NCBI RefSeq assembly: GCF_901709675.1 | Contig: NC_051094.1 | Span: 2,894,501-2,958,500 of the forward strand | DNA: 64,000 nucleotides | Direction of reading: 5' to 3' | DNA from: Syngnathus acus | Lineage: Eukaryota > Chordata > Actinopteri > Syngnathiformes > Syngnathidae | Shown here: one piece after another, positions 12,816 to 24,630 of the stretch | How positions within the stretch are numbered: position 1 is the first letter of the stretch | How the letters are laid out: the number at the start of each line of letters is the position of its first letter | Made by a program: the position numbers and the translations under genes | The notes under the pieces: model-generated | The model's input: the letters and a program-made list of their open reading frames with translations, nothing else | The model's database searches: none | What the model was told of the DNA's origin: nothing

Positions 12816-15645
12816 GTCATTGTCCCTTCACGACCACATTATTGAGACAGAAGCTCTTGCTCTGGCTCTCATAGTTGGATCGAGTAAATGTGACTTTTCG
12901 CCTCCAAGCCCACTAAAATGCCAACTTCGCCAACTGTGCGTGTGTTTGCGTACACTGACACCATCTCGACAGCCGATAATAGTTGCTAGCGGCCTGATGC
13001 TACCCCTCTTGGACTGGACAAGAAGAATTTTGACAAGCGTTTGCTTCCCCTGGCACTTTTTGGTTTTGTCTAGCTGTGACTGTGACACAAGATGTTCGTT
13101 CACATTATATCACATGACCACTTACTGAATCCACTACAGATAATATGACAATACTCACAGGCATATGTTCTTTATCCTCTGAGATTGATGCAGTTTATTG
13201 AAAAATGTGTGTGGGGGGGGGAAATGGATTCTTCACACTAAATTTCATGTCATGTTTTTATAAAGTACAATTTTATACAGTGCTATTTTTACAATTAAAA
13301 ACTACTTTTTAGGCAAGGCTGGAACAGATTAATGGCATCTCTATTGATTTCAAAGGGGAAAGGTGATTTGAGATGTAAACGTGTGTGTGGACGTCGAACA
13401 AATTAAATTGATCATACTGGACTTGAGTGGGAACCAAAAGCATGGTGAGGGATTCCTACATGTTTAACATGAGTTAAATGATTACACAGACTGTATCGGA
13501 TATAATATGACCACAATTTTACGAGTAATGCCTTACATTACTTCAATACTTTTACTCCTATTTGGTGCTCAGCACAGACAAGCAGTCAGCAGTCATCAAA
13601 TATGTGCAGATACTCGAAACCAACTCATCTGAGAAAGTGACACGAGTGTTGACGCCTGGGATGGAGTTGTCAGGTTAAAGATGGAAACAGCGGCGTTGAG
13701 GTCCGGGGATACTGTGTCTGATTTATGGCTGCCCCGATGACCGGCCACCATATTGTCTTCAATATTAGCAAAAATATGAGCAATCTTATGACATCACTCA
13801 TTTAGAAGTACAAAAACTGCCAGTGGGTAAGAATTTGAGCAATTAGCTGAGGATAAAATGAGAATACTAGAAAAATGTGATTATGTCGGGAATTAGTGTA
13901 TGGCATGAAAGGTTTTCTTTCCCTGGAAGAAAACACTTGGTTTGGAGAATAAATTAGGCAAATGTTTGAGGGAATTTAGGGCACTGGCCTTCCTTTCACC
14001 CTCCGCTGCCCTTTTAGGTGCTTTGTCTCCTTGAGCGAGACCTTCCACCCAAAAATGCATGCCGAGACATCTCGGTTTTGTTGCTAACTGAGATTTCGCC
14101 CTTTTGCGCTAACATCGAAACTTTTTTTTCCCCAAGTTCTTTTCACTACGGAATTATTTATCAAGGCCCCTCAGGCAACATGGTACAGTAGAAAAATTGA
14201 CTAAAAGTCACAGGGCGGGTGGCTGCCTCCTTGTCACCCGCGGTAACGCAATGAGGATGTAAACGCCTCTGACAGTCTAGACATGGAAGTGTGACACATC
14301 CTGGGGACATGTGGCACATACGGCTAAGGCAAAGGGAAGCAAAGTACGATTTGGGGGGCGGGGTTGAGACAGAGACACAAAGTGACAGGAGGGTGCATGT
14401 TGCTGGGGCAGATAAGAGCCCGAGTACCAGCCAGCTAATGGGTTAGAAGTAATGTGACCTACTGACAGTCAGAAGGTCGGAAGAAGCTCGGTTAGTCACA
14501 CTCGTCTCCTCAAAAAAACGTCAACTCCCTTTAATCATACTCAAAAGTTTTCCGCGTGGATTTTAATCCATGGAAAAGTGTTTTTTTTTTAATTGTAATG
14601 GTTTCCAAAATATCTGTGCCCCGTATTGTCCCGATAGAGTACAGATGGGCAAACAGTAAATTTCCAAGTTTGTTGTCAATGCAAACTAATTTAGCCGTAA
14701 CCAAGTGTTAAACTTTGATGATGGTCGTTCTGCTCGCAACTTTAATGTTGTCATTAGGTTAGCTTGAAGGCGGTAAAAACGGCATCGCATCACATTTCCT
14801 CGCTTTGTTTGTTGTATCGGGATCAGTATTTATTGTCTCAAAGACTCTTGGGAAATTATGTGCCGACATGCTAACGCAATTTGCTTTAATGTTGATGAGA
14901 TGCAGGTCGTATGGCGGCGCTGGGCGTACACAAACAACCACTGCGTTGCTACGTTTCAAACGGCTTTAACAGTCAATTGCTGTAACAACCAATGAGAGTA
15001 ATGCGGTCACGGACTTACTGATGGGCTCTAAAGAAAGGGAATATATACGCGTGCGTTAGAGGGGAGAGATGCTAAATTGGACTGATGCTAACTATGGGCA
15101 AGACACAGCTGGGCAATGCGATATTGTGAAATTTCAATTTGTTATTGTGTGTGGTCAGCTTTCAAATTTTCTCCGGAGCTTCACTTGAATGCCAGCATTG
15201 TTTTTCAAAATGGAATTTGGTCGGCGTGTCTAACATGGGAAGATTCACCAAAAAGTCTCAACAATTGATGTCATAAACTCAATGTCCTCTTAATTATGTA
15301 TAAAAGACAAATGGGGAAGGCTAAATTGTGAGTTTTTGTCACCGAGTGTGGCCAGGGCATGCTGGCAAAATCTGATCATGTCTGTAAAATCCAAAATGAA
15401 AACCAAGCTGAAACCAGTTGTCTTAGTGTCTACGAGTAGACCCACAAAAAGTCAAGCGAGCCCATGGCCCAAAACACACAGTCAGCCATTTTGGTTTGAA
15501 TTGGCCGATTTAGGGTTTTTCTTTTCCCCGACGACGTGTGGTTCCACCGCTCCATGTTTTGTCCATGTTTTACAATTGGTCTTAATGGTGTAATAAGAGT
15601 GATCATCACTGTATGATTGAGTTGGGAAACGAGCGTCATCAGACA
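12816..15645. other. Presumed intron: no gene seen
   Basis: AT-rich unique DNA with a short G-run (about 13213) and T-run (about 14581). Short open frames on both strands carry no recognisable domains. No RNA gene or transposon terminus was seen. Confidence 0.5.
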
Positions 15646-15669
15646 TTGGCCAAGTCGTCAATAAACGAA

Positions 15670-16010
15670 CGCAAGTACCGACACCCTGCGAGTTTCAAGT
15701 TTGTTAGAGGGAAATAAAGCGGTGGGGAGGGGGGCAAAATTTAATCTGCATGACACCAGCGGGGAATCTAATAATGGCGACACAAGTGGGGGCTTGTTTA
15801 ACGATTTTCTCCCTTTGCCTTTTTCAATTAGGCTAACTCGCTGTGATGTGGCCCTCGTGCCGTCTGCCCCCTTTGATTTTCAAAGCCCAATATTGGAGCA
15901 AATTGTAATGTCGCCACGCTCCGTTTTACGACATCGCGACCAATCGATTTTGGATTTCCCAAAATCCACCAGCTGGATGGGAGATGTTTGTTATTAGCTG
16001 GGTGACTCAC
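15670..16010. promoter_or_regulatory. Candidate conserved non-coding block
   Basis: The region has AATTTAATCTGCATGACACC, TCTAATAATGGCGACAC, TTTCAATTAGGC and CAATATTGGAGCAAATTG words. It is non-repetitive and enhancer-like by composition. No conservation evidence is available here. Confidence 0.25.
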
Positions 16011-16840
16011 ATTTATTAACTTCAATGACAAATGCAAAGGGGTCTCAAATTAAGCACAGTTTGAGAGCAAATAAATTGCTTTGTCATGGCTCCCCCTACA
16101 GGTGTGGAGTGGTAATCGACTGACTGTTGACGTATACGCAGTCGTTGAGACAAAAAAACATTCGAAATATTAAATAGAAATACAAAAAGACAATGCAGCT
16201 TCTTCTGAACTTTAGGAGTTGACATCTTTTACAACTTGTCAGTTGGCCTCGCAAGAACATAAGCGTATCGTGCCAAAGCGCAACGCAGCAAGCGTTCAAG
16301 GATTCATTTTTAGTTTGTTCTTTTTCATTTAGTTGTTATTTTATGCAAAAGCGATTTCAAGACATTGACTGCCTGCCTTCATGCATGACTTCACACAACA
16401 ATGTTATCATATCGTGTCAGCTCAGCAAACATTCAAGGATTTATTCTGCCTTTTCTCTTTCTTTTTGGCGGCAAACGTCGTCAATCAGATAGTCGTGCGT
16501 GTTATCACATGAATAAACAATTTCCATTGTTTCATATGAAGACAAAAAAAAAAAAAACTCGAGTACAGTTCAGGTTGACCAACTTTGTTGAAATTATAAT
16601 GCTCCGCCGCACACGCCGAGACCTCTCGCGTGGCCGCAGGAGTGCTGATGCGTCCCGTTTCTGGCCGCTTGATTTCACAAAGGTTTGAACTGAACCAGCG
16701 CGGGACACTGCATCTACATGCAATATTCATCTCCAAATGTATTCATAGAAGCCCAGTAAAGCCGTGCTAAGTGCCACAGAGGTGCATCTACTTCGCGGTA
16801 ATAGGCAGTTAGGACCTTGCTCTACGTGCATATGTGGACT
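16011..16840. other. Presumed intron: no gene seen
   Basis: Unique AT-rich DNA with an A-run at about 16544-16556 and a CpG-bearing patch at 16600-16670. No exon is supported. Confidence 0.45.
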
Positions 16841-16842
16841 TC

Positions 16843-17090
16843 ATGTGTGTGTGAGTGTGTGCGTGTGTGTGTGTGTGTGTAGGCTGCGTAGGACAGAGTC
16901 GCAAACTTGCTTGACAAGCTTAATGCCGTTATCAAGATTTACAGCGATGTTCATGTGGGGCATAAAGAATAAAATAAAAATGCCGCAACCCGTGGCCCAA
17001 TTAAAGAGCCAGAGGAGCGAGCATGCACGTGCGCACATGCACACACACACACAAACATACACACACACACACACACACACATGCACACAC
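16843..17090. repeat. TG tract and facing CA tract (inverted pair)
   Basis: A TG tract (about 16843-16881, with interruptions) is followed about 155 bp later by a CA tract (about 17035-17090). On one strand the two are complementary, so a transcript could fold them into an imperfect hairpin. Further TG tracts lie at about 17262-17270 and 17339-17355. Confidence 0.85.
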
Positions 17091-20010
17091 TAATGTATTC
17101 CCTAAAATGGAGACAACAATCAATGTCAGCCAGTCACAGTTCAATGAGCAGACTAAACAATGTCGCTCCATTATTACTGTCTTGTTTAAGTAACAATGCC
17201 TGGACAACACGGAAAATCAATACGCTGCCACGCAACTCTGTGCCTATGTGTGAGTGTGCGTGTGTGTGCAGCCAACAAAAAAGCTCCATGATGATTAAAT
17301 GTCCACTTAAGCAAAGCTTTCAGGCGTGTATGTGTGCCTATGTGTGTGTGTGTGTTTCTCAACCAATATATCAATCTCTCCAATGTTGATTGATTATCTA
17401 CACTTTACTCATTATTTAACTTCATCCAAAGAAAAGGCAGACAATTTCAACTTGTATTGGAGATTTGTCTTTCTTGTGAATTTTTAGCAGACAAACACTT
17501 TCATTTCAGTAGTAAATAGTTTTTCTCCCAACAGTTGAAAACATTCTAGAATATAATGTGGAACCTGTTCCAAAAAGATTGGCATGAAACTTTGGCGAGT
17601 TGCACTCGAGACAAAAAAGCCAGCACGGGCGTGAGGGGAGGAAGCAGCGCAAACAACAATAGGAAGATTTGTGGCCAAAGCTTTGGCTCGACGCAGCCGC
17701 TTTCTTCTTCTTCTTCTTTTTGGAGGGGATGACATTTGTCTTTTTCGTTTTGACTTTCTCCAGTTTCTCCCTCAGGAAGCACCGAGGAAACGGGGCTAAC
17801 AAAAAGTAGGGAAAAGATGAGAGGGAGTCCAGAGGCGTACACAACACAAATGGAGATAGACGGCGCATAGAAAGAGGACAAGAGGACTTATTTGGTGTGC
17901 CTTTCATGTGGTGAAATAACCCCACAGTGACACATGCCTGTGCAGCTCATATAAAGAAAAAAAAAAGTAATGCAGTATGCATCAAGTCATAGATAAGATA
18001 TAACTTCCAGATGGTCGCAGGCCAACCAAAAACACTCCACCGCAACAATGCGACAAAGAAGTCCACAAAACAAAGATTCCATTTCTTTTCTTACATTTTT
18101 CTGAGTGAGAGAGTGGAAATAAATCTAAAAATGTTTCATACTGCTTAACAACATGTTAAGACCCGAGCCGATCCTTGAATGATGAATAACGAGTTGAAGA
18201 TTGCTGCAATTTTTTTTTTAACAATCAAGCAAGTAATGGGAGCATAGTTGCGATGCTATCAGGCTGCCAGAGGAGCCAATTTGGCATGCTAGCAAGAGGA
18301 ACATTAGCAAAAAAAAAAAAAATTAATAAACAATGACATACCGGCTTCACTTAATGCCATGCGGCGTTAATGGGAGAGGCGGCGTGTGTGTGCGTGTGAT
18401 TGACAAGCCCATTGAGCCACATGTGATTGGACAAGGAAAGCGTTATTGCACACCAGCTGTGCCTCAAGGAGATGATGATGACGACGATGATCACGATTAT
18501 TATCATGATGACGACGGTCAAATGGTTGAATCCAAAAAGGGGAACGCAGTAATATCTGATTGTGCGTTTAAAGCCTTCTGGAATCGTTTTGTTGAATTAT
18601 GGTTTATTGCCAATGAGTGGATTTAAACTTAGACCTCCGTTGGAGCGGGTGTGTTCAATGTTGAAGAAACACACTGCATTAAATGTAATACTACAGTACA
18701 GAGTCCACGGCTAAGGGACAGCGACTTTTATTGCACTTACTGAGTGAGGCGATTCATAAAAATATAATAACAATTCAGAACTTTGGTGGACCTGTCTTGA
18801 CCTTAAAGGAGTCCACAGGAGGATGAAGGCATCAAACAACACAAAGCCGAGCTGGAGGTTTTTTTGTTTTTTTTTGGGACCCAATAGGTGTTGTGAAAAG
18901 GGAGCCTGGGGAAGGTTGTGGAACATGCAACACAAAGTCTACGTGGGTGGACAATCAATGAAAACAAAGCAGTAGAAAAAAATGTCACATAACAAGCGTA
19001 GAAAAGGAACTTAGTGGGTGTTTACTTTGTGGGACCAATTGCTGAGTCACCATGTACATGAACTTTGTTGCTGTGGCTTGAGAGTAGCGCATCATTGCTG
19101 CCATGGCAACATATTGTGTTGCGCTTTGTCATTTGATGTCATTTCATTTTGTCCTTTAAAGATTTTTTTAATGGAACGCTTCCAATACATCACATCATCC
19201 ACCAGGAACCAGGAAGTAACCTACTAACTTACATTAAAAATGCATTAAAAACACAAAATTGTTTTTTTTTTTTACTGGAACTTCAAACAACTTTCCAAAA
19301 GGAACTTTAAAAGGGATCTGGATTTTTTTTAATAACAGCGCACCTCTGCATGACATCAAAATATTTACCATATCAAAATCTAATCATGTTTGCATTAATG
19401 ATATGAAATAATATTGTTGAATTTCATTCTTTCAGTGGCAGCCATCCCTTGTGTTTTTCTTTATTAAAATTGCAATAACCAAGTTGAGGGAGAACAACGT
19501 TTGCATTTGGCCGGCACAGACACAACCGACTCCGCCGTATTGATGTTATTCAGGCTGCGTCTCTTCTCATTTCCCTTCATATGAAAGCGACCTCTCTGCA
19601 GGGAGCCGGCATTGATCAAGTTCCCATTGCACGCGTGTTCAATCCATCACGCGGGCGAACTGCATCATTAAGTCGAGATGTACGGTGCGTGAAAATATAT
19701 ACACTGTGCGACATTGATTAACTGTACGCGCCATGTGCCGTCAACTTACTCTTCAACGCTCTTTACTTCGATTGTGCACAGCGGTGATTATCGGTAATAA
19801 CTGTCATGAGCAACTGTTTCAATTCAACCACGCATATTGCATGTATGCATGTACACGTATGACCAATTTTTTATTTTGGACCGGATCATTTCTAGTTGTG
19901 TTCATTTCTTTTGTGACAGTGTCAGTTATCATAAAATCGTGATAAAGAGAGACTATTAAAAAAAAAAAAACTGCCGCATGTAGCTTCTAAGAAATGGCAA
20001 ACTATCGTAT
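17091..20010. other. Presumed intron: no gene seen
   Basis: Contains a TTC-repeat (about 17701-17722, giving E-rich minus-strand frames), a GAT/GAC trinucleotide patch at about 18470-18517 (giving aspartate-rich frames) and A/T homopolymers at about 18308, 18859, 19260 and 19958. Near 19094-19106 TGCCATGGCAACA resembles an RFX X-box. Sequence at 19525-19690 looks enhancer-like. No coding exon is supported. Confidence 0.45.
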
Positions 20011-20016
20011 AAAAAC

Positions 20017-20274
20017 CTGCTAGCTTAATGCTAACATATGATGAAAAACTATGGACAGATAACAGACTGCTATCTTAATGCTAACATATGATGAAAAACA
20101 CCATAGACAGATAATGGACTGCTACCATAATGCTAAAATATGATGAAAAACTCCATAGGCATATAACGGACTGCTAGCTTAACGCTAACATTTGATGAAA
20201 AACACCATAGGCATATAACGGACTGCTAGCTTAACGCTATAATTTGATGAAAAACACCATAGACAGATAATGGA
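20017..20274. repeat. 52-bp minisatellite, five copies
   Basis: Five units begin CTGCTA (near 20017, 20067, 20119, 20171 and 20223) at a spacing of 50, 52, 52 and 52 bp. Each contains a TTAATGCTAACATATGATGA-type core followed by AAAACACCATAGACAGATAA and GGA. Units 4 and 5 share the variant TTAACGCT and GGCATATAACGGA, so the most recent duplication probably produced that pair. The array ends abruptly in unique sequence at 20275. Confidence 0.95.
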
Positions 20275-23200
20275 CATTGGCATCTTCCAGCAGAGCTCAG
20301 TGCTGTCCAGCATGTCGCGGTACAAAGTGGTGGTACACTTAAAAACACAGTGAGCTTTATCTAGCTTGGTACAAAGACACACTTTGTACAAGATACACGG
20401 TGTAGAATATTAGCTCCCATCGGTCCACGCAGCTACTCAGGGAGCAGTATATTTTGCTCAGCGGGTGACAAGACCACATGTAAGCACTTTGCTTTGATTC
20501 ATTTCAACAGCATTCTAAAGTCGCTAATGAATATGGGCAGCACATTGCTGAGGAGGCACTTTTTGTGCGTGTATGGCATTGTGATTTGGCCAGAATTATC
20601 CATGCGCACATTTTTCAACTGCTCCCCCCCCAGAGGAGCACTGTGGAGGCTGAGAGGTGAGGATCACTTCGTGCTTTTAAAAAGAAAACAACAAAAAAAA
20701 TCCTCTTTAAGGAAATCTTTTGTTCTCAAGGAGAAGAAGGTGATCAGCGAGAGCGAAGACGGGCGGGACGGGAAGCCAGCTCGGAGGCGGCTGCAGGCCT
20801 CCTAATTAATCACAGCGCCTCACGCGCAGACAGGAAATAGATTTGAGGAATCCAAATGGCGAGGAAGAAGAATGGTGGCGAATGGCGTCTGAATTCATCA
20901 CTGTGTGTTTACGCGCCGCTTGCTTTGAAAATTGTAACCTGAAAGTACGCTGATAACGTGACGGAATTTTTGAGGTCGTAGGCTTTTATTTCATTTGTTT
21001 GATTATCACGAGCTCAACACTCGCTACCATGGGCTCTTGAGGGACTCGGGTGATATGAACTGTTTACTCTTGAAACACATATTAGCATTTGGAAGTGTAT
21101 TAATATCATATGCTTAAGCACTTAAGTTGAACAACCTCTGATTTGTAATCACTCATTCAGTCTACCCCCTACCCCAAAAAAATTATAATATTAAACATAA
21201 TAGTCAAGTCAACGCTGCCTTTCAGAAGTGGAAGGGACACAGGGAGCTGAGAGGGTTCAGGACTGAATGGAAAGGGACGCCTGCGCCGCTGCGGGAGTCG
21301 TCACAGCTGAATGGCCAATCAAAGTGGCTTTTTCTCTTTGAATGCGGTGTGCTGATCGCAAATTGTACACGTACGTAGATTAGTCAAGTAAGGCTACATT
21401 CAAACCTGGCTACCAATTTAAATCCCAACCTCAAACTAACAATTCGTAGAAAATCCGATCAAAAAAAATACTGTGACATGATATATCAAAGTGTCATTTT
21501 CTTGACAACCTTTATGACAATATTTTATCAAGACGCACACACAGACACACACCCTTCTTTGTGCGTTTCTGCAGACGTAAGCTCCTCTGACGTAAAAGTG
21601 GTGATTATAGTAATTATGGTTTTAGATTTTTTTGCATACTCCTTCAGATGGACCACTGGATGACCTGCTATGCGGGGAAAAAACAACAACCTCTCAATTC
21701 CTTTCTCCGATGTCGCAACCAGAAGGGACTTGCACAGCGAATCCAATCTACCACATGCAAGGGGCAAGTCTTGACACTTTTTTTTTTCTCCCTGGGAAGC
21801 GGGTCCCAGCCGTTCAGGGACCCTACTTCAATCCCCATCACGTCACGCCTTCATTTATCAATGGGCTGCTTGATTACATATTCATGATGGCACAAATAAA
21901 AACGCTCGTGCTGTGACACAAACACACAGCTCAACCAAAACAAAACCAAAAAAAAAGCCAGCAGCCATCTGCCATGTCAGTAAGAAGTGCTGGGCCCCAC
22001 ACCAAACTGACGTATTCGCACCGCGGCTAGGAACGTCCAATTCCGATGTACTGCCTGCAGTAAATGCCTATTTGGAGGTACTTTCAAACGACACCTCTCT
22101 GGAACAGTTCCGACTCAATATAACATGACAAAAATGTGTCTTTCTGAAACCACCACATTTTAGTGTCATGCAAGTGAGCCAATCTCCCACAGAGGCAGAG
22201 CTGCACTGTGTTTGTTTGCAGAGTACAGAAATACAACCAAAGGCCACAATGATTAGAAAAAAGAAAAAAAAAACTGAAGCAGATTGCTCCTTTGGCATGA
22301 TTCCAGGCCTGGTGTCTAAGGATGATGACATGAGTCAGAAAAAGGACAGGGCATGTTGGGATTAAGATTAGGGCATTGTTTTGTCACACCACCAACGCCG
22401 CTCCCAACACACCCATCGGGGAAAGTGTCACCTCTAGTAAAGCGAGAATCTGCCTCTCATTTTGGAGGCAAATAAAAACGCCCGGTCTATTTATTAGAGA
22501 TTTTACGGTATCGAGTAAAAAGAAGGATAGACCGTGAAGGAGAGAGATGAAACAAAGAGATATATACGAGGTGAGCTTTCAATGCAGAGCAGCTGGCAGG
22601 CAGTGTGTGTGTGTGTGTGTGTTGACACTATTTATTTACCAGTCTATTGCTTCCACTTCTCCTAACCATCCTCATTTGACTCATCAGTGTGTTCGCATGT
22701 GCAAAACATACACACCCCTGCACCCCACAATTGACTGATTACTTTCATGCAACACACACACACACATGCACACAAAGACACACACACACACACACACACA
22801 CGTCCTTCTGCTTGTGGGACCCCCGTCAGGAGCACAATATGTCCACTGTTTGGTCTCCACGCTAATTAAAGCGAGCAAATGCAATGGCAGAGACGCAAGA
22901 GTGGGAGGCAGACAGTTGCCGAAGACAGAATAATCAAAGACAAACTTTGCCGCTACACTCCGCCTACAAGCAATAACAAAAAACTCAAATGTCTTGTAAT
23001 TAAGCGTCGGCCGTTCGTCTAAAGCAGTATATACTTCCAATTTGGTAGTTATCAGATAACAATCTCCAGGAGGAGACCATGGACCCTAAACAATGAAAAA
23101 ACAATCCAAATGTCAGTCTTGTGTGTTTTTTAAGCCCGGGTTTTGGACCATTTTTGTGGTTCTGTCAGCGACTGAATTTTCAAATCATTTCAAAGGGTGC

Positions 23201-23380
23201 CAATTTGAAGAAGCTAAAATACAAAATTAAAATGCAAACGCTGAAAAAGAACCAAAATGACATTCTTGATCCAGTTTAAGGTATACATGGTAAACAAAAA
23301 TACGAGTACATTGCATTCCCTAAAACTGTTCTCACCAACACACACACACAAGCACACACACACACACACAGTGCGGGTAA
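20275..23380. other. Presumed intron: no gene seen
   Basis: Unique sequence. It includes a GC-rich enhancer-like segment near 20740-20850 (with TCCTAATTAATCACAGC). A TG tract at 22603-22622 faces a CA tract at 22752-22801. Another CA tract lies at 23338-23370. Open frames here are microsatellite-driven or short. No splice-bounded exon was recognised. Confidence 0.5.
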
Positions 23381-23384
23381 AAGA

Positions 23385-23520
23385 CGAAAAGGCTTGAAAC
23401 GAGAGCCCCAAATGAGGCCTCGGGTTTCACGGGCCATGAAAAATTCATAATTCCAGATCCGTACATGAAACCCGAGAAGGAATTAGGACTGATAGCGGGA
23501 GGCAGCGGGAAGGAGGACAA
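23385..23520. promoter_or_regulatory. Candidate regulatory block with 11-bp inverted repeat
   Basis: CTCGGGTTTCA at 23419-23429 is exactly complementary to TGAAACCCGAG at 23466-23476, with 36 bp between arms that contain CCATGAAAAATTCATAATTC. The surrounding sequence is non-repetitive and ATTA-containing. It could be a conserved element with a dyad, a stem-loop in RNA, or chance. Confidence 0.3.
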
Positions 23521-24270
23521 ACCAAGCATCTTCTACTTCTAGCTTGTTGCAACATCTCTCGTAAACACTCACGCTTACGTGAACAAAATATCATGCATCG
23601 TGCATACGTATACATGCGTGGTACGCTTTCAAAGCTTTTCGCTTAATTGATTGTAATTAGATTCACGTTGAGCTTGCTTTCAACACTTTTTTTTTTTTTT
23701 TTTTTTTACAAGAATCGAGGAGGAAATTACAGCAAAAAAGTTCAACACGGCATTTTTGCTTTGAAGCTCGTAGCTCTTTATGGCGCACCGAATTCGATTT
23801 GCTAAGTGTAATTTGAGCCATGCCAATTCCATCTTAAACAACAAATGGAACTCGGGTGGTCATTAATATTACCTAAATTGACACAAAGTCGCTGCCGTAC
23901 ATTGGAGGGACACGAGTGACACTTTTTATTTTAAGATTTCCGCTTTAAAGTGGTTGAAAGGATGGTGATGATTAATGTACTGTACTTGACGAGAGTAAAA
24001 GCTTTGAGTTAACTCATTTGTTAGATGATAATCCCCAAGATGGGTTTTATGGATGCTATTTAGATCAGGAAATAGAGAAATGTTTTCCAAATTTAGACTT
24101 TTCAGTCGATCGATCCACTTGCATTCCTATTAAAATGGGCAGTGCATTGGTATAGAGGGCCTGATTGAGCCTTGGGCCCCAAAATGACTGAAAGACTGTG
24201 TGTTAAAATCAGGAAACCTTTCTTGATATTGAGTTGCTTTTTGTTTTAATGCAAATTTTGGACTACCATT
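23521..24270. other. Presumed intron: no gene seen
   Basis: Contains a T-run of about 21 bases at 23687-23707 and AT-rich unique sequence. No gene or element terminus was identified. Confidence 0.5.
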
Positions 24271-24275
24271 TACGT

Positions 24276-24630
24276 CAGGTGTGTGAGACTCATTTTTATG
24301 GCGGGCCTCATTGTTGGCACACTTCCTTTAGTAAAATCACAAATGTTTTATTGCCTCATATTATCAACTCAAGAATAACTTTTTTTTTTTAAATCAGAAG
24401 TCAAGGACAGTAGCTTGTTCGAGTGTTGTTCAAGTTCATGTAAAAATCAATTCGTTAAAAAATTGCTGTCAATATCCAGACGATATTATCTACGCAAATG
24501 ATCATTTGAAATGTTGCAACTGTTTTCGGAAGAATCATGAAAGTTGATGTAAATGATTTGCTTCCATGGACCACAAGAATAATGCAGAGGGGCCAGATGT
24601 GGCCCCCTGGCCTCGAGTTTGATACCTTTT
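24276..24630 (+). mobile_element. Degenerate hAT-type MITE
   Basis: The left end reads CAGGTGTGTGAGACTCATTT and continues into a TTATGGCGGGCC motif. The right end has GGGGCCAGATGTGGCCCCCT and GGCCTCGAGTTTGATACC, the inverted counterpart. These match the termini of the copy at 31954, which carries an 8-bp hAT-like duplication, though this copy is more diverged and no clear target duplication remains. It is non-coding, about 355 bp, and probably old. Confidence 0.75.

Noticed and set aside
17506-17925. 139-codon minus-strand open frame with two overlapping shadows
   Set aside because: Driven by TTC/GAA and pyrimidine-rich sequence (runs of K, S, E). No domain or splice pair.
18333-18626. Aspartate-rich frame (DDDDDDHDYYHDDD)
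   Set aside because: Produced by the GAT/GAC trinucleotide patch. No flanking exon structure.
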